Part shown: positions 25,601-36,114 of the stretch, piece after piece
Numbering within the stretch: position 1 is the first letter of the stretch
Layout: every line of letters begins with the position of its first letter
Assembly (NCBI GenBank): GCA_036924285.1
Contig: JAYKYS010000004.1
Span: 23,654,001-23,718,000 of the forward strand
Direction: 5' to 3'
Length of the DNA stretch: 64,000 nt
Source of the DNA: Asterella californica
Lineage: Eukaryota; Streptophyta; Marchantiopsida; Marchantiales; Aytoniaceae
Translations under genes and position numbers: made by a program
Notes under the pieces: model-generated
Databases searched by the model: none
Told to the model about the DNA's origin: nothing
What the model saw: only the letters and a program-made list of their open reading frames with translations

Positions 25601-27222
25601 TATGTCGCAAGTTGAAATTGGGCAGATGGCAGTGGCTAGTTTCGGGGAGAAGGGAAACGTGCATCTTTTGCACGATTTTGATCACACTTTCTCCAGTGAA
25701 GCGGGTGTAAATGTAAGGTTCACTGTTGTTGGGAATACCGGTTTAAGTTGTCAACCTTTACGGAAAGGCTGTGCAAATTAGTTGGTTGGTAATCCTTGGA
25801 CGGTGACTCCTTTCTCTTGCAGATGGTGTCTCGCTTCTCATTCACCCAAGACAACACTATTGCTGATGAGCCGATGGTGGATCTTCTTCACTTTTTAACT
25901 CGCATGCTGGAGGTAGCTGCAACGACTGCTGCGGCACCATCTGGAAACCTTAATTTACAACAGCTTGTGCTAATCATTGCAGACGGTCGTTTCCACGAAA
26001 AGGTTTGTCGCAGGAGTAGACGACATTCTTTCCCGGATTATAATCCCTGTCCTGAAATGATGACTCCCTACGAGGGACTTCTAATGTCAATGAGGGACTT
26101 TCTGCCCAAGTTTTCATTTCTGCATTAGATTTCCTGATTTGCACTGCTTACCGTACATGTCACTACTTTGCACTTCCATACCTAGGGGCACCATGTCAGG
26201 TAATGTGCGCCGCACTTCACACTGCCACTGGTCAGTTCACTCAGGTTCCAGAGTTACGCTAACTTGACGCTCCAAGGTAGCACACAGGCTACCTTAGTTT
26301 TCTAGATGATTCTGGATTATTTTCTAGAATCTTCTAACTTGGTGTTACCTCTGTCTTTGAGCGTGATTCTTGCTCCTTAGCTGAGCTGCCATTCTCCCGG
26401 ACGAATCGTATACTTGCCTGTCCTCGTTCAGTTGTAATCCTTGTAAATATTATGTGTCAGCTCTAGCAACCAAACCCGTTCTCAGATTGATGTGGAAAGG
26501 CCAAGGCGAGTTTGAAAGCATGTCCTCACAAGTAATGGATGATATCTCCTTGCAGGAAAGTCTGCGAAGATGTGTGAGGGAGGCCACAAGTCGGAAACAG
26601 CTCCTAGCGTTTATCGTTCTAGACAACCCGCAGGAGTCTATTCTAGACATGCAGGTTTGCACCTGACCTAGGGGTTACAGGAAGTGATTTAGCAGTTGTA
26701 TAACTAAACCCGAACCCTTGTTGTTTAGTTAGAACTTTTCTATGTAAAAACCTTTCCTGGTAAATTGTTACTCAAATTACTGGTATGGTTTGATTGCAGT
26801 CTGTATCTTTTTCAAAGGGTGCACCGTCTTTCACCAAGTACCTCGACTCTTTTCCGTTTCCATACTACATACTGTTGAGAGATATCGAATCTCTTCCAAG
26901 GACTCTCGCTGATCTTCTCCGTCAGGTAGTTCCATAAGTTTCGATGGAAACTAGCGTATTTCGAAATTGATTGATGTTGATTAGTAAACCCTAAACGTCT
27001 CATGACGTCTGCGATTAAAAAATTTCTGAGGCTCGGGATGAACAGTGGCAAGTTTGCTTTGACTGTCTGATTTGTTGCATTTCATAGAACAACCAGGTTT
27101 TGAGCAAATATACGGGCAACTTGCCACGAGAATTCGGTTTTAAACTCATCTCGGCTGAATACCTGGCTTGAAATGGGTGTTGCTTGCAGTGGTTCGAGCT
27201 GACTCAGCGATCTTTTGGTTGA
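1..27222 (+). CDS. MDN1: Midasin (MDN1/Rea1), 5'-truncated by window edge; AAA4 to C-terminal MIDAS domain
   Basis: Midasin is the dynein-like AAA+ ATPase of the nucleolus and nucleoplasm that pulls assembly factors off pre-60S ribosomes. Exons by homology, splice signals and phase: 1-180, 502-556, 808-961, 1256-1332, 1467-1638, 1783-1881, 2031-2131, 2237-2326, 2554-2619, 2777-2941, 3482-3689, 3793-4721, 4817-6499, 6683-6872, 7308-7364, 7634-7773, 7879-8172, 8361-8490, 8871-8956, 9116-9143, 9378-9511, 9650-9739, 10048-10210, 10474-10628, 10729-10842, 11019-11195, 11292-11474, 11593-11769, 11952-12053, 12213-12443, 12652-12786, 13099-13186, 13348-13478, 13597-13761, 14757-14835, 15103-15215, 15370-15449, 15533-15658, 15754-15765, 15901-15969, 16082-16238, 16451-16656, 16759-16838, 17128-17402, 17674-17904, 20943-21069, 21189-21241, 21613-21771, 21873-22085, 22204-22512, 22647-22790, 22990-23193, 23349-25271, 25431-25712, 25823-26002, 26556-26654, 26800-26925, 27190-27222. 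The sum is 4,075 codons with every phase matching, so the gene looks intact. About 1,300 N-terminal residues lie upstream. Least certain exons: 1467-1638, 7308-7364, 8871-8956, 9116-9143, 15754-15765, and the gap 21242-21612. Confidence 0.93.
1882..2030 (+). other. GC-AG intron in MDN1
   Basis: The exon before it ends AAA CCA G and the exon after it starts TT CTT CTC GAA, giving the conserved KPVLLEGSPGVGKT only if the intron starts with GCAGGA at 1882. No nearby GT donor keeps the frame and the family sequence. The acceptor is a normal GTGCAG ending at 2030. GC-AG introns are a known minority class of U2-type introns. Confidence 0.8.
3205..3440 (+). repeat. Dispersed repeat copy in an MDN1 intron (A-type)
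   Basis: The stretch shares long imperfect similarity with 18155-18270, 19020-19200 and, on the other strand, 45255-45520 and 51690-51900. Shared blocks are acacatt..cccttggcccg, acttctcaaaccaagttagc, gtacttgcatgggctcaaaa and gtgtgcgggcgaag. It lies wholly inside the intron 2942-3481. No coding capacity or clear termini are visible. Confidence 0.75.
3793..6499 (+). other. MDN1: MDN1 AAA6 module and start of the linker (two long exons)
   Basis: Exon 3793-4721 contains the Walker A motif GPVASGKT and the insertion ALSSGTDITELLGCFEQYDP. It ends in GDWVLLENANLCNPT, and the next exon continues VLDRLNPLLEPDGTILMNERG. In place of the usual D-E Walker B pair the sequence reads LLEN, as in other plant midasins, where AAA6 is the degenerate module. 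Sensor and finger residues follow as RAHPNFRLFITVDPAYGEVS and RAMRNRGVEMF. The 561-codon exon 4817-6499 is the longest but one in the gene and runs from AAA6 into the alpha-helical linker. No frameshift is seen. Confidence 0.92.
13870..14560 (+). repeat. Dispersed repeat copy in an MDN1 intron (B-type)
   Basis: Aligns by eye over most of its length with 19760-20625, with the right part matching 18300-18910 and 26110-26420. Shared blocks include gagagcaggttgaggtg, tgcactgcatactgtacatg, caaacctaggggcacc, gctaacttgacgctcc and gagcgtgattcttgctcctt. It occupies the centre of the 995-bp intron 13762-14756. There is no ORF of note, so this is probably a non-autonomous element. Confidence 0.8.
18000..18960 (+). 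repeat. A-type and B-type repeat copies with a nested insertion
   Basis: Within the 3,038-bp intron 17905-20942. The left part (about 18155-18270) is an A-type fragment (gtgtgcgggggaagtcactg). From about 18290 a B-type copy begins. That copy is interrupted at 18595-18752 by other repeat DNA and resumes at aacttgacgttccaagatag. Confidence 0.75.
18595..18752 (+). mobile_element. 158-bp insertion flanked by a 12-bp direct repeat
   Basis: The sequence aacttgacgttc occurs at 18583-18594 and again at 18753-18764. In the uninterrupted B copies it occurs once (as aacttgacgctcc). The 158 bp between is therefore an insertion with a 12-bp target-site duplication. The insert ends A-rich (gtatgaataa) and lacks inverted termini, which fits a SINE or other retroposon better than a DNA transposon. 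It contains ctcgacgtatgaat twice (18652-18665 and 18737-18750). Part of it recurs on the minus strand at about 46510-46590. Confidence 0.65.
19020..20625 (+). repeat. Further A-type and B-type repeat copies in the same MDN1 intron
   Basis: About 19020-19200 is a diverged A-type fragment (cactattttgggggtcccct, gtaccaagatatatcc). About 19715-20625 is the most complete B-type copy, matching 13870-14560 from ggaacagaaac through gagagcaggttggggtgcat, ctgcgtcggtg, tgcactgcatactgtacatg and ttcccattggtcagtcccct to ccattctcc. The stretch between (19200-19715) has no recognised content. Confidence 0.75.
22990..25271 (+). other. MDN1: MDN1 acidic (D/E-rich) domain
   Basis: Exon 22990-23193 carries the conserved VTKLGYVLANLFVSLFTEGF, followed by GTGMGEG and KKDVSEQIEDEEQLLG, which mark the entry to the acidic region in midasins. 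Exon 23349-25271 (641 codons, one exon) is dominated by Asp and Glu (LSDDESEEEDDIEKDEDE, DVEAPNMDETLED and similar). It then returns to conserved sequence with NPYRSLGDALKQWKERIKV and ends in LEGDYRSGKRINMKK. The acidic region is a flexible tether thought to let the MIDAS domain swing onto the AAA ring. An apparent upstream extension of this reading frame (23196-23348) is intron: the acceptor is at 23347-23348. Confidence 0.92.
25431..27222 (+). other. MDN1: MDN1 C-terminal MIDAS (von Willebrand A-like) domain and stop
   Basis: Exon 25431-25712 reads KDKIWLRRTKANKRQYQVVL then AIDDSRSMSE. The DxSxS metal-ion-dependent adhesion site (DDSRS) is at 25527-25541. This domain grips the ubiquitin-like domains of Ytm1/WDR12 and Rsa4/NLE1 during pre-60S maturation. 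Exon 25823-26002 gives NLQQLVLIIADGRFHEK, exon 26556-26654 LLAFIVLDNPQESILDMQ, exon 26800-26925 YLDSFPFPYYILLRDIESLP, and the final 11-codon exon 27190-27222 ends WFELTQRSFG and TGA. All MIDAS residues expected from the family appear present. The intron 26003-26555 harbours a repeat copy. Confidence 0.95.
26110..26420 (+). repeat. B-type repeat fragment in the intron before the penultimate MDN1 coding blocks
   Basis: Matches the right half of the other B copies: tgtcactactttgcacttcc, catacctaggggcacc, taatgtgcgccgcacttcac, gttacgctaacttgacgctc and gagcgtgattcttgctcctt. It lies in the intron 26003-26555. Same orientation as every other copy in MDN1. Confidence 0.8.
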
Positions 27223-29800
27223 GAACTGGAGATAGACATTCTTGCGAACCGGCGAAGGACGAGTAAGAAACCATTTCAGACGAGAGATGTTCTTCTGGAT
27301 AGTGGTATCGTGTTGAGTTCCAATTAGTTTAATCTACTTCGTGCTTGTAAGTTGGCCACAATCCGAGCTCCTGATATGAGCTGTTCTCTTAATCCTTGTC
27401 CATGTCTTACAGGAAAAGTCTGAAAACGGTGACGAGCGCAGAGTGTACTCCTTCGTCGGGACATACTAGTTGGAATAAGTGTATGGGCTGTTCAGAGAAG
27501 GTTGTCTGCCTTAACTCAGTGTTTCAACTTCCATTCTCTGGTGCTTATACAATGGTACATATACTGTTCAGAGAAGGTTGTCTGCCTTAACTCAGCGTTT
27601 CATTTTCCATTCTCTGGTCCTTATAAAATGATGTAAACTAGAGGAAACTGAGAACACCGGACTTTGTGCTGGTTAACTCCAGAAAGTGCGTAGTTTTGCT
27701 CTATATTTGTTACCACAGCATCGTACCCAGCCACGCTCGCTCGTCGGGAAAGGCAGCATTGTACCCACCCTGAAACCTGAAACCCTAAACCCTAAACTCT
27801 TTTCAAGGCTATAAGAACGTTGAGTAGTTAACGGTGTTCTCCTTTCAGTCGCAACTGTTCGGACATGCTAGCCGGAGGTAAGCATGTACGTCAATCTGCT
27901 TTTACAGTTATTCTCGACGCTCTTTCTTTCCAAGCTTTTCTCTAAGGGTTGAAGATTAGTCCTAGAATCAGTCGTAACGTTTGTGGAATGCTTTTTATTT
28001 GAATTCCAGATCTGCTTTAGGTTGGTTAGGACCAGGAGTGATAATCGCTGTACGCTCTGATGATACTTGCTTGTTAAGTTCCTGGCTGCTGAACGTATTC
28101 ATTGCAGATGGAACTGCTTTCTGGTACTCATACTACTTGCTCGTCTTTCTATTCACTGGGATACTTGTAGCATGTTTACGACGTAGAGGAGGCAGTTCTG
28201 ACTTTGTCTTATGCAATTCGTAACTTTGGAGGTATAGTTGTTGTCCACATCAGGCGATGCAGAGGGCTCGGGACCTGCTCCAGAATTTCGCTGTCTTCAT
28301 TGTAGCGTGCAGTTCTCGTTGGTTATGTCCTCCTTCGCTCGAGCAAAGAAAGCCTAACTAAACATGGTAAAGTAGCAAGCTATTGTTAAAGCGAACTTCG
28401 AACCGTGTTTAATTGATTATTCTAGCAGTACATTGGCAAATATGATTGCAAAGTCCGTTTAGAATGTTCATTCCATTCGGAATGCTACGGGCAAAATCTA
28501 CTTGCTTGTATCTGATGTTACCGTAACGTTCAGTAAAGCAACAGGGTATGTATAAATGTCTCGAGTTCTGTTATAAGTCGCTGGAAACCGACCACTCCCG
28601 TGAAATTTCGGACAATCTGCTTCCCCTCTTGGGTTTAAGACCTTTTTGTCGAGGAATAAACTAAGACGGTAGGTCAGGCCCTAATACAGGCTCAGTGAAA
28701 TTCATGTTGATGTAAGCGGAGTACCAGAATTGTTCGAGGAGGTTTCTTACCACGTTAATGGTTTGCTCAAGCTTATGCTAACGAATTACATGTGCCTGAG
28801 ATTCGTGAGCCACGTGCTTGGCACGCCCGTTACAGGCTTTCGATGGTTTAACATCGGGGTTTGGCCTTGCCTTCTACGTACTTGCAAATAGAGTAACTTC
28901 TCTCTCTTATTCCGGACGGTTGTTCTGCATTATCTAATCTCTCTTCACAACCACGGAAACAGTGGTTCAGGGAGCACGCGTCCTTGCTGCTGGCGGAAGT
29001 CTGCGTTCCAGGAGAATCCTATTAACTTGCAGGCCTCTCTTTTCCGGAGCGGGAAACAACTTGGGACAATCTTTCTTGAGGCTAAGAAACGGAATCACCT
29101 CCGCTTCTCATCCGCCATATGATCGAGTAATGAGAATTATTTGACAGGATTCATGCCAGTGTCAATTGATTTGCTTCGCGGTCTGTTGATAGTATCACGG
29201 TTATCATTTAGGTAAGAACCTAATAGCAGCAACTGTCACAAAGATAACAGCTCAGACGGCGTTATAAATTTGGGTGTGAACAAGTCTCATAGCAAAATGG
29301 TGGATGAGAAGCGATAGATAATTTGGAAATCGCAATAGAAATTTGTGGATGAACAATGAAGTGGACATGCTTAACATGTAGTGTTGAGACTTCTTGACTA
29401 AACATCTCGACTCCATAGGTCATTTTATTGTTCTTTCTTGTGGTTGTGTAACTCTTTTCAGAGTGCAGTGAATGGGTAAGTTTGTTTTTGGAGTGCTCTA
29501 TTGTGCCAAAATTGTTCCAATTGTTGCTACTCTTGGTGCATTTATGTGAATGTGGAATAGTTTGTTCCAAACGATATCTGCAACACAGAAGTTTGTGATA
29601 TAGTTGCTTGATTGTTCAGAATCATCTTTCGCGTGTCCATACGTATTCGGTTCGTATCTTTATTGAGTTGGTTATTGGTTGGATGAGTTTTGCGAACTGG
29701 TAGATATATTTCCTGTAGTGACTTTCCATTTTGTTGAATTCTTTTACTACTTCTCATTTTGTTAGGATACTTGGTTTGCTATCTGGGTTACTTTCCTTGT
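27223..29800. other. MDN1 3' flank; no gene recognised
   Basis: Probably holds the MDN1 3' UTR and intergenic DNA. Contents seen: a short telomere-like run aaccctaaaccctaaact at 27781-27798, a 76-bp tandem duplication at 27488-27630, and otherwise unique sequence of intermediate base composition. Small reading frames here (for example 27981-28223, 28962-29144) show no family resemblance. Confidence 0.6.
27488..27630. repeat. 76-bp tandem duplication
   Basis: ctgttcagagaaggttgtct starts at 27488 and again at 27564, and the two units stay alike through ccattctctggt and ttata. Few differences are seen, so the duplication is fairly recent. Confidence 0.85.
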
Positions 29801-29854
29801 GTCGACAAGTAAATTCTTTCTAAATGTTATCTGGTTCAGCATGCATATTATTCA

Positions 29855-29875
29855 CCTCCTCCACCTTGGAGGAGG
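29855..29875. other. Perfect 9-bp hairpin
   Basis: cctcctcca (29855-29863), loop cct, then tggaggagg (29867-29875). A perfect stem with a three-base loop at the left edge of the AT-rich spacer. Confidence 0.85.
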
Positions 29876-31790
29876 ATAGGTACGCGCTTAATTTATCACC
29901 TAACCTTTGTGTGTAGGGAAGAGTTTGGTAAAAAATTATGAATAATGATTTATCTACGCAATGCGATGATGTATATACGATGGGTCGAACGTTTAACCTT
30001 GTCTGATTTATGGCAATAGTAGCCAGGAGACGTTACGCATTTTGTGGGCCCTCCATTACTCACAACAGCGCTTGTCCACTAGTGTATCTGATAAAACTAA
30101 TTCTTCGTAATATCTAAACAGACATTATAAAAATAGTAAACATAGTACATGTTTATATTTCTACTTTTTCATAAGAACAAGTGTAATTAATTTTACAAAC
30201 TATGATCAAAGAAAAAATTAAAATAAAAGATTTAAATATCCGGTCGTGACATCATAAATTCGTTCTTTTACAACTTATCACCACACCGGATTTCAACCTC
30301 CACTTAGGATGCATATTGGTTCTAAAGTACTTCTGATGAAACCCAAAAAGTACATTTCTGTGGACTGAAGTTGAAGTGATGTGTGCAATAGCTTTCAAAA
30401 TAATTATTGAACTGTCGAGTCGATCATTGTCTTGTTGTACATTGTTCAATCACCCAAGAAAGTTGCCATAAATATCATAATTTATTGTCCAAACGGTTCA
30501 ACAATTAGTCTGAATGGTTTAATGACTCTTCTTAAACCAAATGGTATTTTTTCTTAAACCAAAGACATTTTATCCATTAACCAAGAGTTTAGTACTAATC
30601 CAATGTTGTTTTTTTTATATGTTATGTTTCGATGTAGTCTTTGTTGAGAATCTAATTTTGTTATATTTTAGATTATTATTATTTGTCTGTCATCTTCATT
30701 ATTGTATCAATCCTAAAATTCATGTTATATTGTCGTTGTTAATATTTTGACTATTCTGAATTGAAGTATTTTCAATTGATATAAATCGAAATTTCAAGTT
30801 GAGATATCAGATGACTTATCTTGATATCAATTCCTCCTTTCTCCATGTCGGAATTTCACCCTCTTCTTTATCTTCAAATGAGGATTCCGATCCAGAAAAA
30901 CTTCATTCTTGTAGTTTCTTCTCTTGTATATATATAGTATTGGTTAAAATTATTATATTTTCATCTTTCTCAACTGTCCTCTATCTTGCTGATGTTTGAT
31001 AAGGAGAGAACATTATAGATCTCTAATTTGATCTTTTTTGTAACAGTAAAAAATATTTTTTATATTTGGTTGGAATATATGTAATCTTTGGAATTCTTTT
31101 GTCCTCTAAGTCTTTCTCATCTTTTTGGTCTTCTTCAGGAATATTTTCGATGCGGTGAATTTGATTATCTTTTGTTTGTTTTTGAGATTGTCATAACAAC
31201 ATGACTTACGTTTGACATAGACGACAATACTTCCATTATCTTCATGCATGTTCATCATCATCTTTCATTATTAATCATAAGTCTCTTGAGTTTGGTTAAC
31301 AAGGCGTCTTCTTTTCTCTATTTTACATTCTTTTATTTTTTTCTTGGTGTTTTGATAGTCATCATCAATTTCTTCCTCTCCGTATTCTTTATTATGATAT
31401 TTTTCCTCGTTTGCATAACCATCATATAACAAGAGTGTTTTATCATTGATGTTGTCTTCTCTCTATCTCATCTGCATATGTCTTTTTTTTTATTAGATAT
31501 AAGTAGCAATTATATCACTACAGAACCAAGCAATCAGGAATGTGTATAGTAGATCTGACACAATACTGAAACTAGTTAAGAAATTGCTTTCTCTCTCTCC
31601 TTGATTCATGCTTCTCAACTTGAACATGATATTCATGTTTTCAGTTGTCACTTTAAATTCATTCAGGAATAATGGTTGAACATCATCCCAAGGTGTTCTG
31701 TTGCTTATTTTGCTTTTCGTGTATCAATCAAATGTCGACTTCTTGAGAGTGTCACTAAACAAATTTGTCTTTTTGTTTGGATCTTTTTTG

Positions 31791-31838
31791 TTTAGAGTCT
31801 TCTTTATTTAGAGTCTTCTTTATTTAGAGTCTTCTTTA
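31791..31838. repeat. Three exact 16-bp tandem units
   Basis: tttagagtcttcttta is repeated three times without change at 31791, 31807 and 31823. Confidence 0.95.
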
Positions 31839-33073
31839 TCTCTCTCGAAGAGTACTACATCTAAAACCACAACCACGATGGCTTCCTCGTCCACATGCTA
31901 TAGGGGTGTTATGGAGGCACGTAGATTACCTTAGGCAACAGTCCCGCAATCGGTAATATAATTAAAAAGTACACAGACACTACGTGCTTCTTTGACTTTA
32001 CCGGGACATACTTTTATATCTTCATGAGTTTTTCTTAGAAGAGCGACATTGACATTCTGGATCATGTCGTTGTTCTAGTGTAGTTGGGTTACCAATTGGG
32101 TTTGTAAGTATTGATGTGACAAGAAAGATTGATGGATTAGTTGACATTTCGGGTCAAATAGAACAAAATTGAGGTTGAAGATCTGGTTTTTTCTCAATGA
32201 CTACATGTGTTACTGGCACACTCGTAGCTCATGATGGTTAACGATATGTTTGTGATGGTTATAGTTGTGTTACTACCATCTGGTGTAATTATGGTTGTTC
32301 TAGTAGTCGGCGGTTCTTGATATTGTGATAATGTCTGGTGTTTGGATTGTGACATTCAGATTGATCATTGTCGGTGATGAAAGAACGTTGGTGTATGGAT
32401 TATTTTTTCTCTTGGATGATGATTCTCTTTCTTTCTCGAATCGTTTGTAGATAAAGAGATTTTCTTTGACAGCATTCAACCTCGATGTCACTTTCGGTCT
32501 CTGTTGTTTTTTATGTTATAAAATTCTTCGACTGTATCTTTTTTATTCTCATTCCTTTCTAATCAAGATCTTGGTTCAAAAATCTCTTCTGGATTTAGTC
32601 AAGAAATTGTGGTTTGGATCCAATGGTTTGAGTTTCAATCGTTTTTTTTCTTCAATAATCATTGTTTGTCATATCTTGATAACAAGGAAGTGTATCCTTC
32701 TCGCAATTCTGACTTCTTATTCATAATTTGACTCCTTAGGTCAATATTGCATCAAGCACCACTAGATGTTATTGACATTATCATTCAAGAGCTTTTATTG
32801 GAAAATGCGTCCGATTGATGATTAATAAACAAGTCAATCCTCCAGATTGACCTTATCGATGCTTACATCTTATTTTGATGTTTCATCATACATTGTGTAG
32901 ATTATGTCTTTTCTTTCTTTCCATGATGTGTGTGACTGTCTCAAAAACTCCATGTTTTACTCTTATCCACTACTACAATCCATTATCGTTCTTTATATAC
33001 TTGAATGGTTACTTTGACAATGTGTCATCAATGCAGAAACTATTCAGAGTTCAATATAGTGTTCAATTCTTTT

Positions 33074-33410
33074 CATTTGGATGTACATAGACCTAGTTGC
33101 AGTTGGATTACGGTGTTATGGACTCTGGAATGTATTTCGTACATCATGTCCATGAAATCTTCTTCTGTCTGAAATTCCATATCTTCATATGTTTCATCCA
33201 ACAATTCTCTCGGTTGTAGTGAGTACACTTCTACAGTTTCTCATTCGGATGTACATAGATCAAGTTGCATTTGGACTTTGATGAATATATTCCGCATCAA
33301 ACGTTAAGATTGATATATTGTCCAATGGGGTCTTCTTCTCGTTAAAATTCTACATCTTCATATGTTTCTTCCAGCAATTGTCTAGGTTATACCGAGTACT
33401 TTCACTCCTT
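33074..33410 (-). repeat. Two 168-bp units, open on the minus strand
   Basis: Blocks beginning catttggatgtacatag (33074) and cattcggatgtacatag (33242) are diverged tandem copies sharing atcttcatatgtttc and the segment after it. On the minus strand the left unit reads ELLDETYEDMEFQTEEDFMD. The right copy gives QLLEETYEDVEF and then a stop. A duplicated relic of a protein-coding segment is likely. I do not recognise the family. Confidence 0.5.
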
Positions 33411-34936
33411 CTCTCTTCGATTCTTTCTCCGACCATGTCTTTTTCATTCATCTTCGTTCTTTCTCATATTCTTTGTTATCTTCCTTCCTTAGAGCAATAT
33501 GAAACTTTGTTGAGATTGTTGTTGTTCAGTTCCTTGGTTACAACATGCACTCGTCGTTTCTTAGTATGGTTGTCAAAATGTTACAAGTGAAGATCATTCA
33601 TCAGAATCCCTTGATTCTGTGAAACGACTAGTGATATAATACAAGATTCATACCTCAATTGCATCCATTCACTCATTCATACACAATACCCAAGTTTTCT
33701 CTGAAACTATAAATCTATAAAAACATTTCTACATAAAATACACCATATAGTATAGTTGAATGATCGATCACTGAATTTGATCCTCACAGACAGTTTCTCT
33801 CATATAGTACTCACAAAAAAATGCATATGATACATTATGCGTCTGTCAAGAAATTATTTAGCGTAATTTTTGTCTAACTGATTAATTGTCAAATGTGTCT
33901 AGTATATATCAAATCTGATCTATATACAATCCAAAAATAACCCATAACTAATCCAATTTAATAGTAATACAAACATAAATAATTCTGGTTGTTTCTCGTA
34001 TAACTTTTATCGGGTATCTTGTCCTTCTCATTGCAAGTGAAGAATAAAAATAACAATATTCATGGTGACGTAGGCAAAATGGAGACAGCATTAGATGAAC
34101 TTGCAACAAGGTTTAGTGCACCATTGTTACCAGTTGTCTTTCTCACATCTTTAGCTTTTTAATAAAAAGAAGAACTTCCACGACTCCTGTAAAGAAGATA
34201 CAAAATCTTTGTCCATGATGAATTATTGGCACAGATGTCTAAGATATTAGAGGACTACACTTGATAAAGTGTTTTTACACCTTTTGTAAAATTGTGAACT
34301 TGTGGAGTTTAACATTTGCAGCTTGACATATTGACATCCAAGCCAAAGTGCGAAAGTGGTAATACTGTGATAAGAGAGTTATTAAAGCACCAAAGAAATT
34401 TAGTTGGATTACAAGTGAAGAACTAGTTATATAGTGAGTAGATCAGCATGGGTTGTAGCAAAAGAAAGAGTCTCGAAAGCTAATTCTTTTAAACCATAAT
34501 CTCGTGTCTTAATTAATACATTGAGAGAACTTATATTGTCTGTTACATTTTCTTCTTGTGTGAAGCTATTTTGTTATAGTGAGTTAAATATACAATGAGT
34601 CATCAATCGCCCTTGGATGATGATAATGGCACAAAGTGAAAAACATAGACATTTAGTTTTTTGATGTTTTTAAGAAAAATAAAAGCCTAGGTCTGGATGA
34701 CAATCCGGTGATGGATGGATGAGCCGTTTATCATTTCGGTTAGTGATAGAACTAGGTCATCGCAGCCAGGGATCATAACATCAATTGCTTCATTCAGTTC
34801 GGTTGTCACTTGGTCCGGTGAGTTATTGGAGGACAACGCCTATGTAGAGGAGAAGGAGAGGATGCTCCGGTACTAGAAGAACTTATCTAGTATGAGTGGG
34901 GTAGTTTTGTCTACCTTGGATGTCCCACTTTGAAAT

Positions 34937-34954
34937 TTGATATCAGAGTTGCAG
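34937..34954 (+). other. Candidate LTR-retrotransposon primer-binding site remnant
   Basis: ttgatatcagagttgcag resembles the plant initiator-tRNA-Met primer site, whose usual form is tggtatcagagc. No clear LTR or second LTR was found, so this is a weak call. Confidence 0.3.
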
Positions 34955-35292
34955 TAATAGATACGTGTAACATCGTTCTGAAAATAATCTTGCAGATATC
35001 CACGTCCTAAGTGAATATAGACATGTATCATAAGATACATAAGCGAACAAGGGTATCATTCACTTTATCCGTTAGATCAGAAATCTTATATGTTAAAAGG
35101 CGTTAGTGATAAAACTCATGGATTATTTTTAGATTCTCTAGAGAGTCAAGACAATTTCTTGAGCATCAATCATCTGTCAATCTATCGTGCATGACAGATG
35201 TCGTATGCACCGTCTGAATCTAAAGAGTCTTGCGTATGCACAACATTAAGAAGAAGTATGCACGATTGACGATGTCATTGATTCAAGGAGGT

Positions 35293-35545
35293 CTAGTTCA
35301 AGAGTGAAGAAGAAAAATGATTGTAATCGATATGCATCTACTCTTGTGGATGCGATGGACCGGTTCACAACATCAATGATCAAAATAGAGGATAAAGAGG
35401 ACGGGAGAGAATAATCTAGAGATGAGAAAAAAGAGCGTAAAATCCGATTGATGAAGAAAATGGAGCTAGAGCATGTTGCCTTGCTCAAAGAGCAACACAA
35501 AACTATGGTTGATGTATACAAGATGATGACAATCTCCTTTCTCAT
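35293..35545 (+). pseudogene. Relic of a trihelix/Myb-SANT-like or PIF-type protein C-terminus
   Basis: Two adjacent segments read ASTLVDAMDRFTTSMIKIED then stop, and RKIRLMKKMELEHVALLKEQ then HKTMVDVYKMM. The pattern of a hydrophobic helix, then basic and acidic residues, then a long Lys/Glu/Met-rich helix resembles the C-terminal part of plant Myb/SANT-like (trihelix) proteins and of proteins encoded by PIF/Harbinger transposons. An in-frame stop breaks it and no N-terminal domain is visible. The assignment is by general resemblance only. Confidence 0.35.
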
Positions 35546-36085
35546 GATAGCTCTGAATGTGGTTGAAATTGCGGTCCCGTATCAAATTGTGTCACCGTAT
35601 TGTTTATTGATCACCTTGACTTCTAGTTTTCCTGTTCAGAATAGTGAGTTTTGTTTTATATAAAAAGTTTTGGATGTTTATGATAACTTGGAATGTGACC
35701 TTATTGCTTAGTAATAATAAGCATCTGTAATTGATACGGGATCGTCAATAATAATTCATCTGTAAAGGTTATAATTTTGGTTCTATGCACTAGATTTATA
35801 GTTTTGAGACATTGAACGCTTTACTGCATTATAATGAGTTCGCATAGTTGTACTTGTGAATTTATGAGTATGGTTTAACATACATGTGCTTTGTTATGAG
35901 TTCATGAGGTAACCTCAGCTGTACTGTGTAGTACATGAACTGACTTCTGTCTTTTATCTTCTAATGTGTTATGGTTCTCAATCTTTGCTCTTGTTACAGT
36001 TGCAAATCTTCTTCTACAACTTTACAGTAGTACTTTTTGTAGACCTTGTGTATGTTACAACTAGACTAACAAGTAACATCATTTT

Positions 36086-36114
36086 CCTCCTGAATTCTCT
36101 TTGAATTCAGGAGG
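36086..36114. other. Perfect 12-bp hairpin
   Basis: cctcctgaattc (36086-36097), loop tcttt, then gaattcaggagg (36103-36114). It shares the cctcct/aggagg ends with the hairpin at 29855. Confidence 0.9.

Noticed and set aside
1..27222. MDN1 as a broken pseudogene because of frequent stops between coding blocks
   Set aside because: Every interruption is explained by introns with proper donor and acceptor sites, and all exon phases join to an exact whole number of codons ending at a natural stop.
27781..27798. Telomere or interstitial telomeric array
   Set aside because: Only about two and a half CCCTAAA units. Such short motifs are common in plant genes.
27981..28223. Small membrane-protein-like frame behind MDN1
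   Set aside because: One hydrophobic stretch only, no splice context, no family resemblance. Chance is the simpler explanation.
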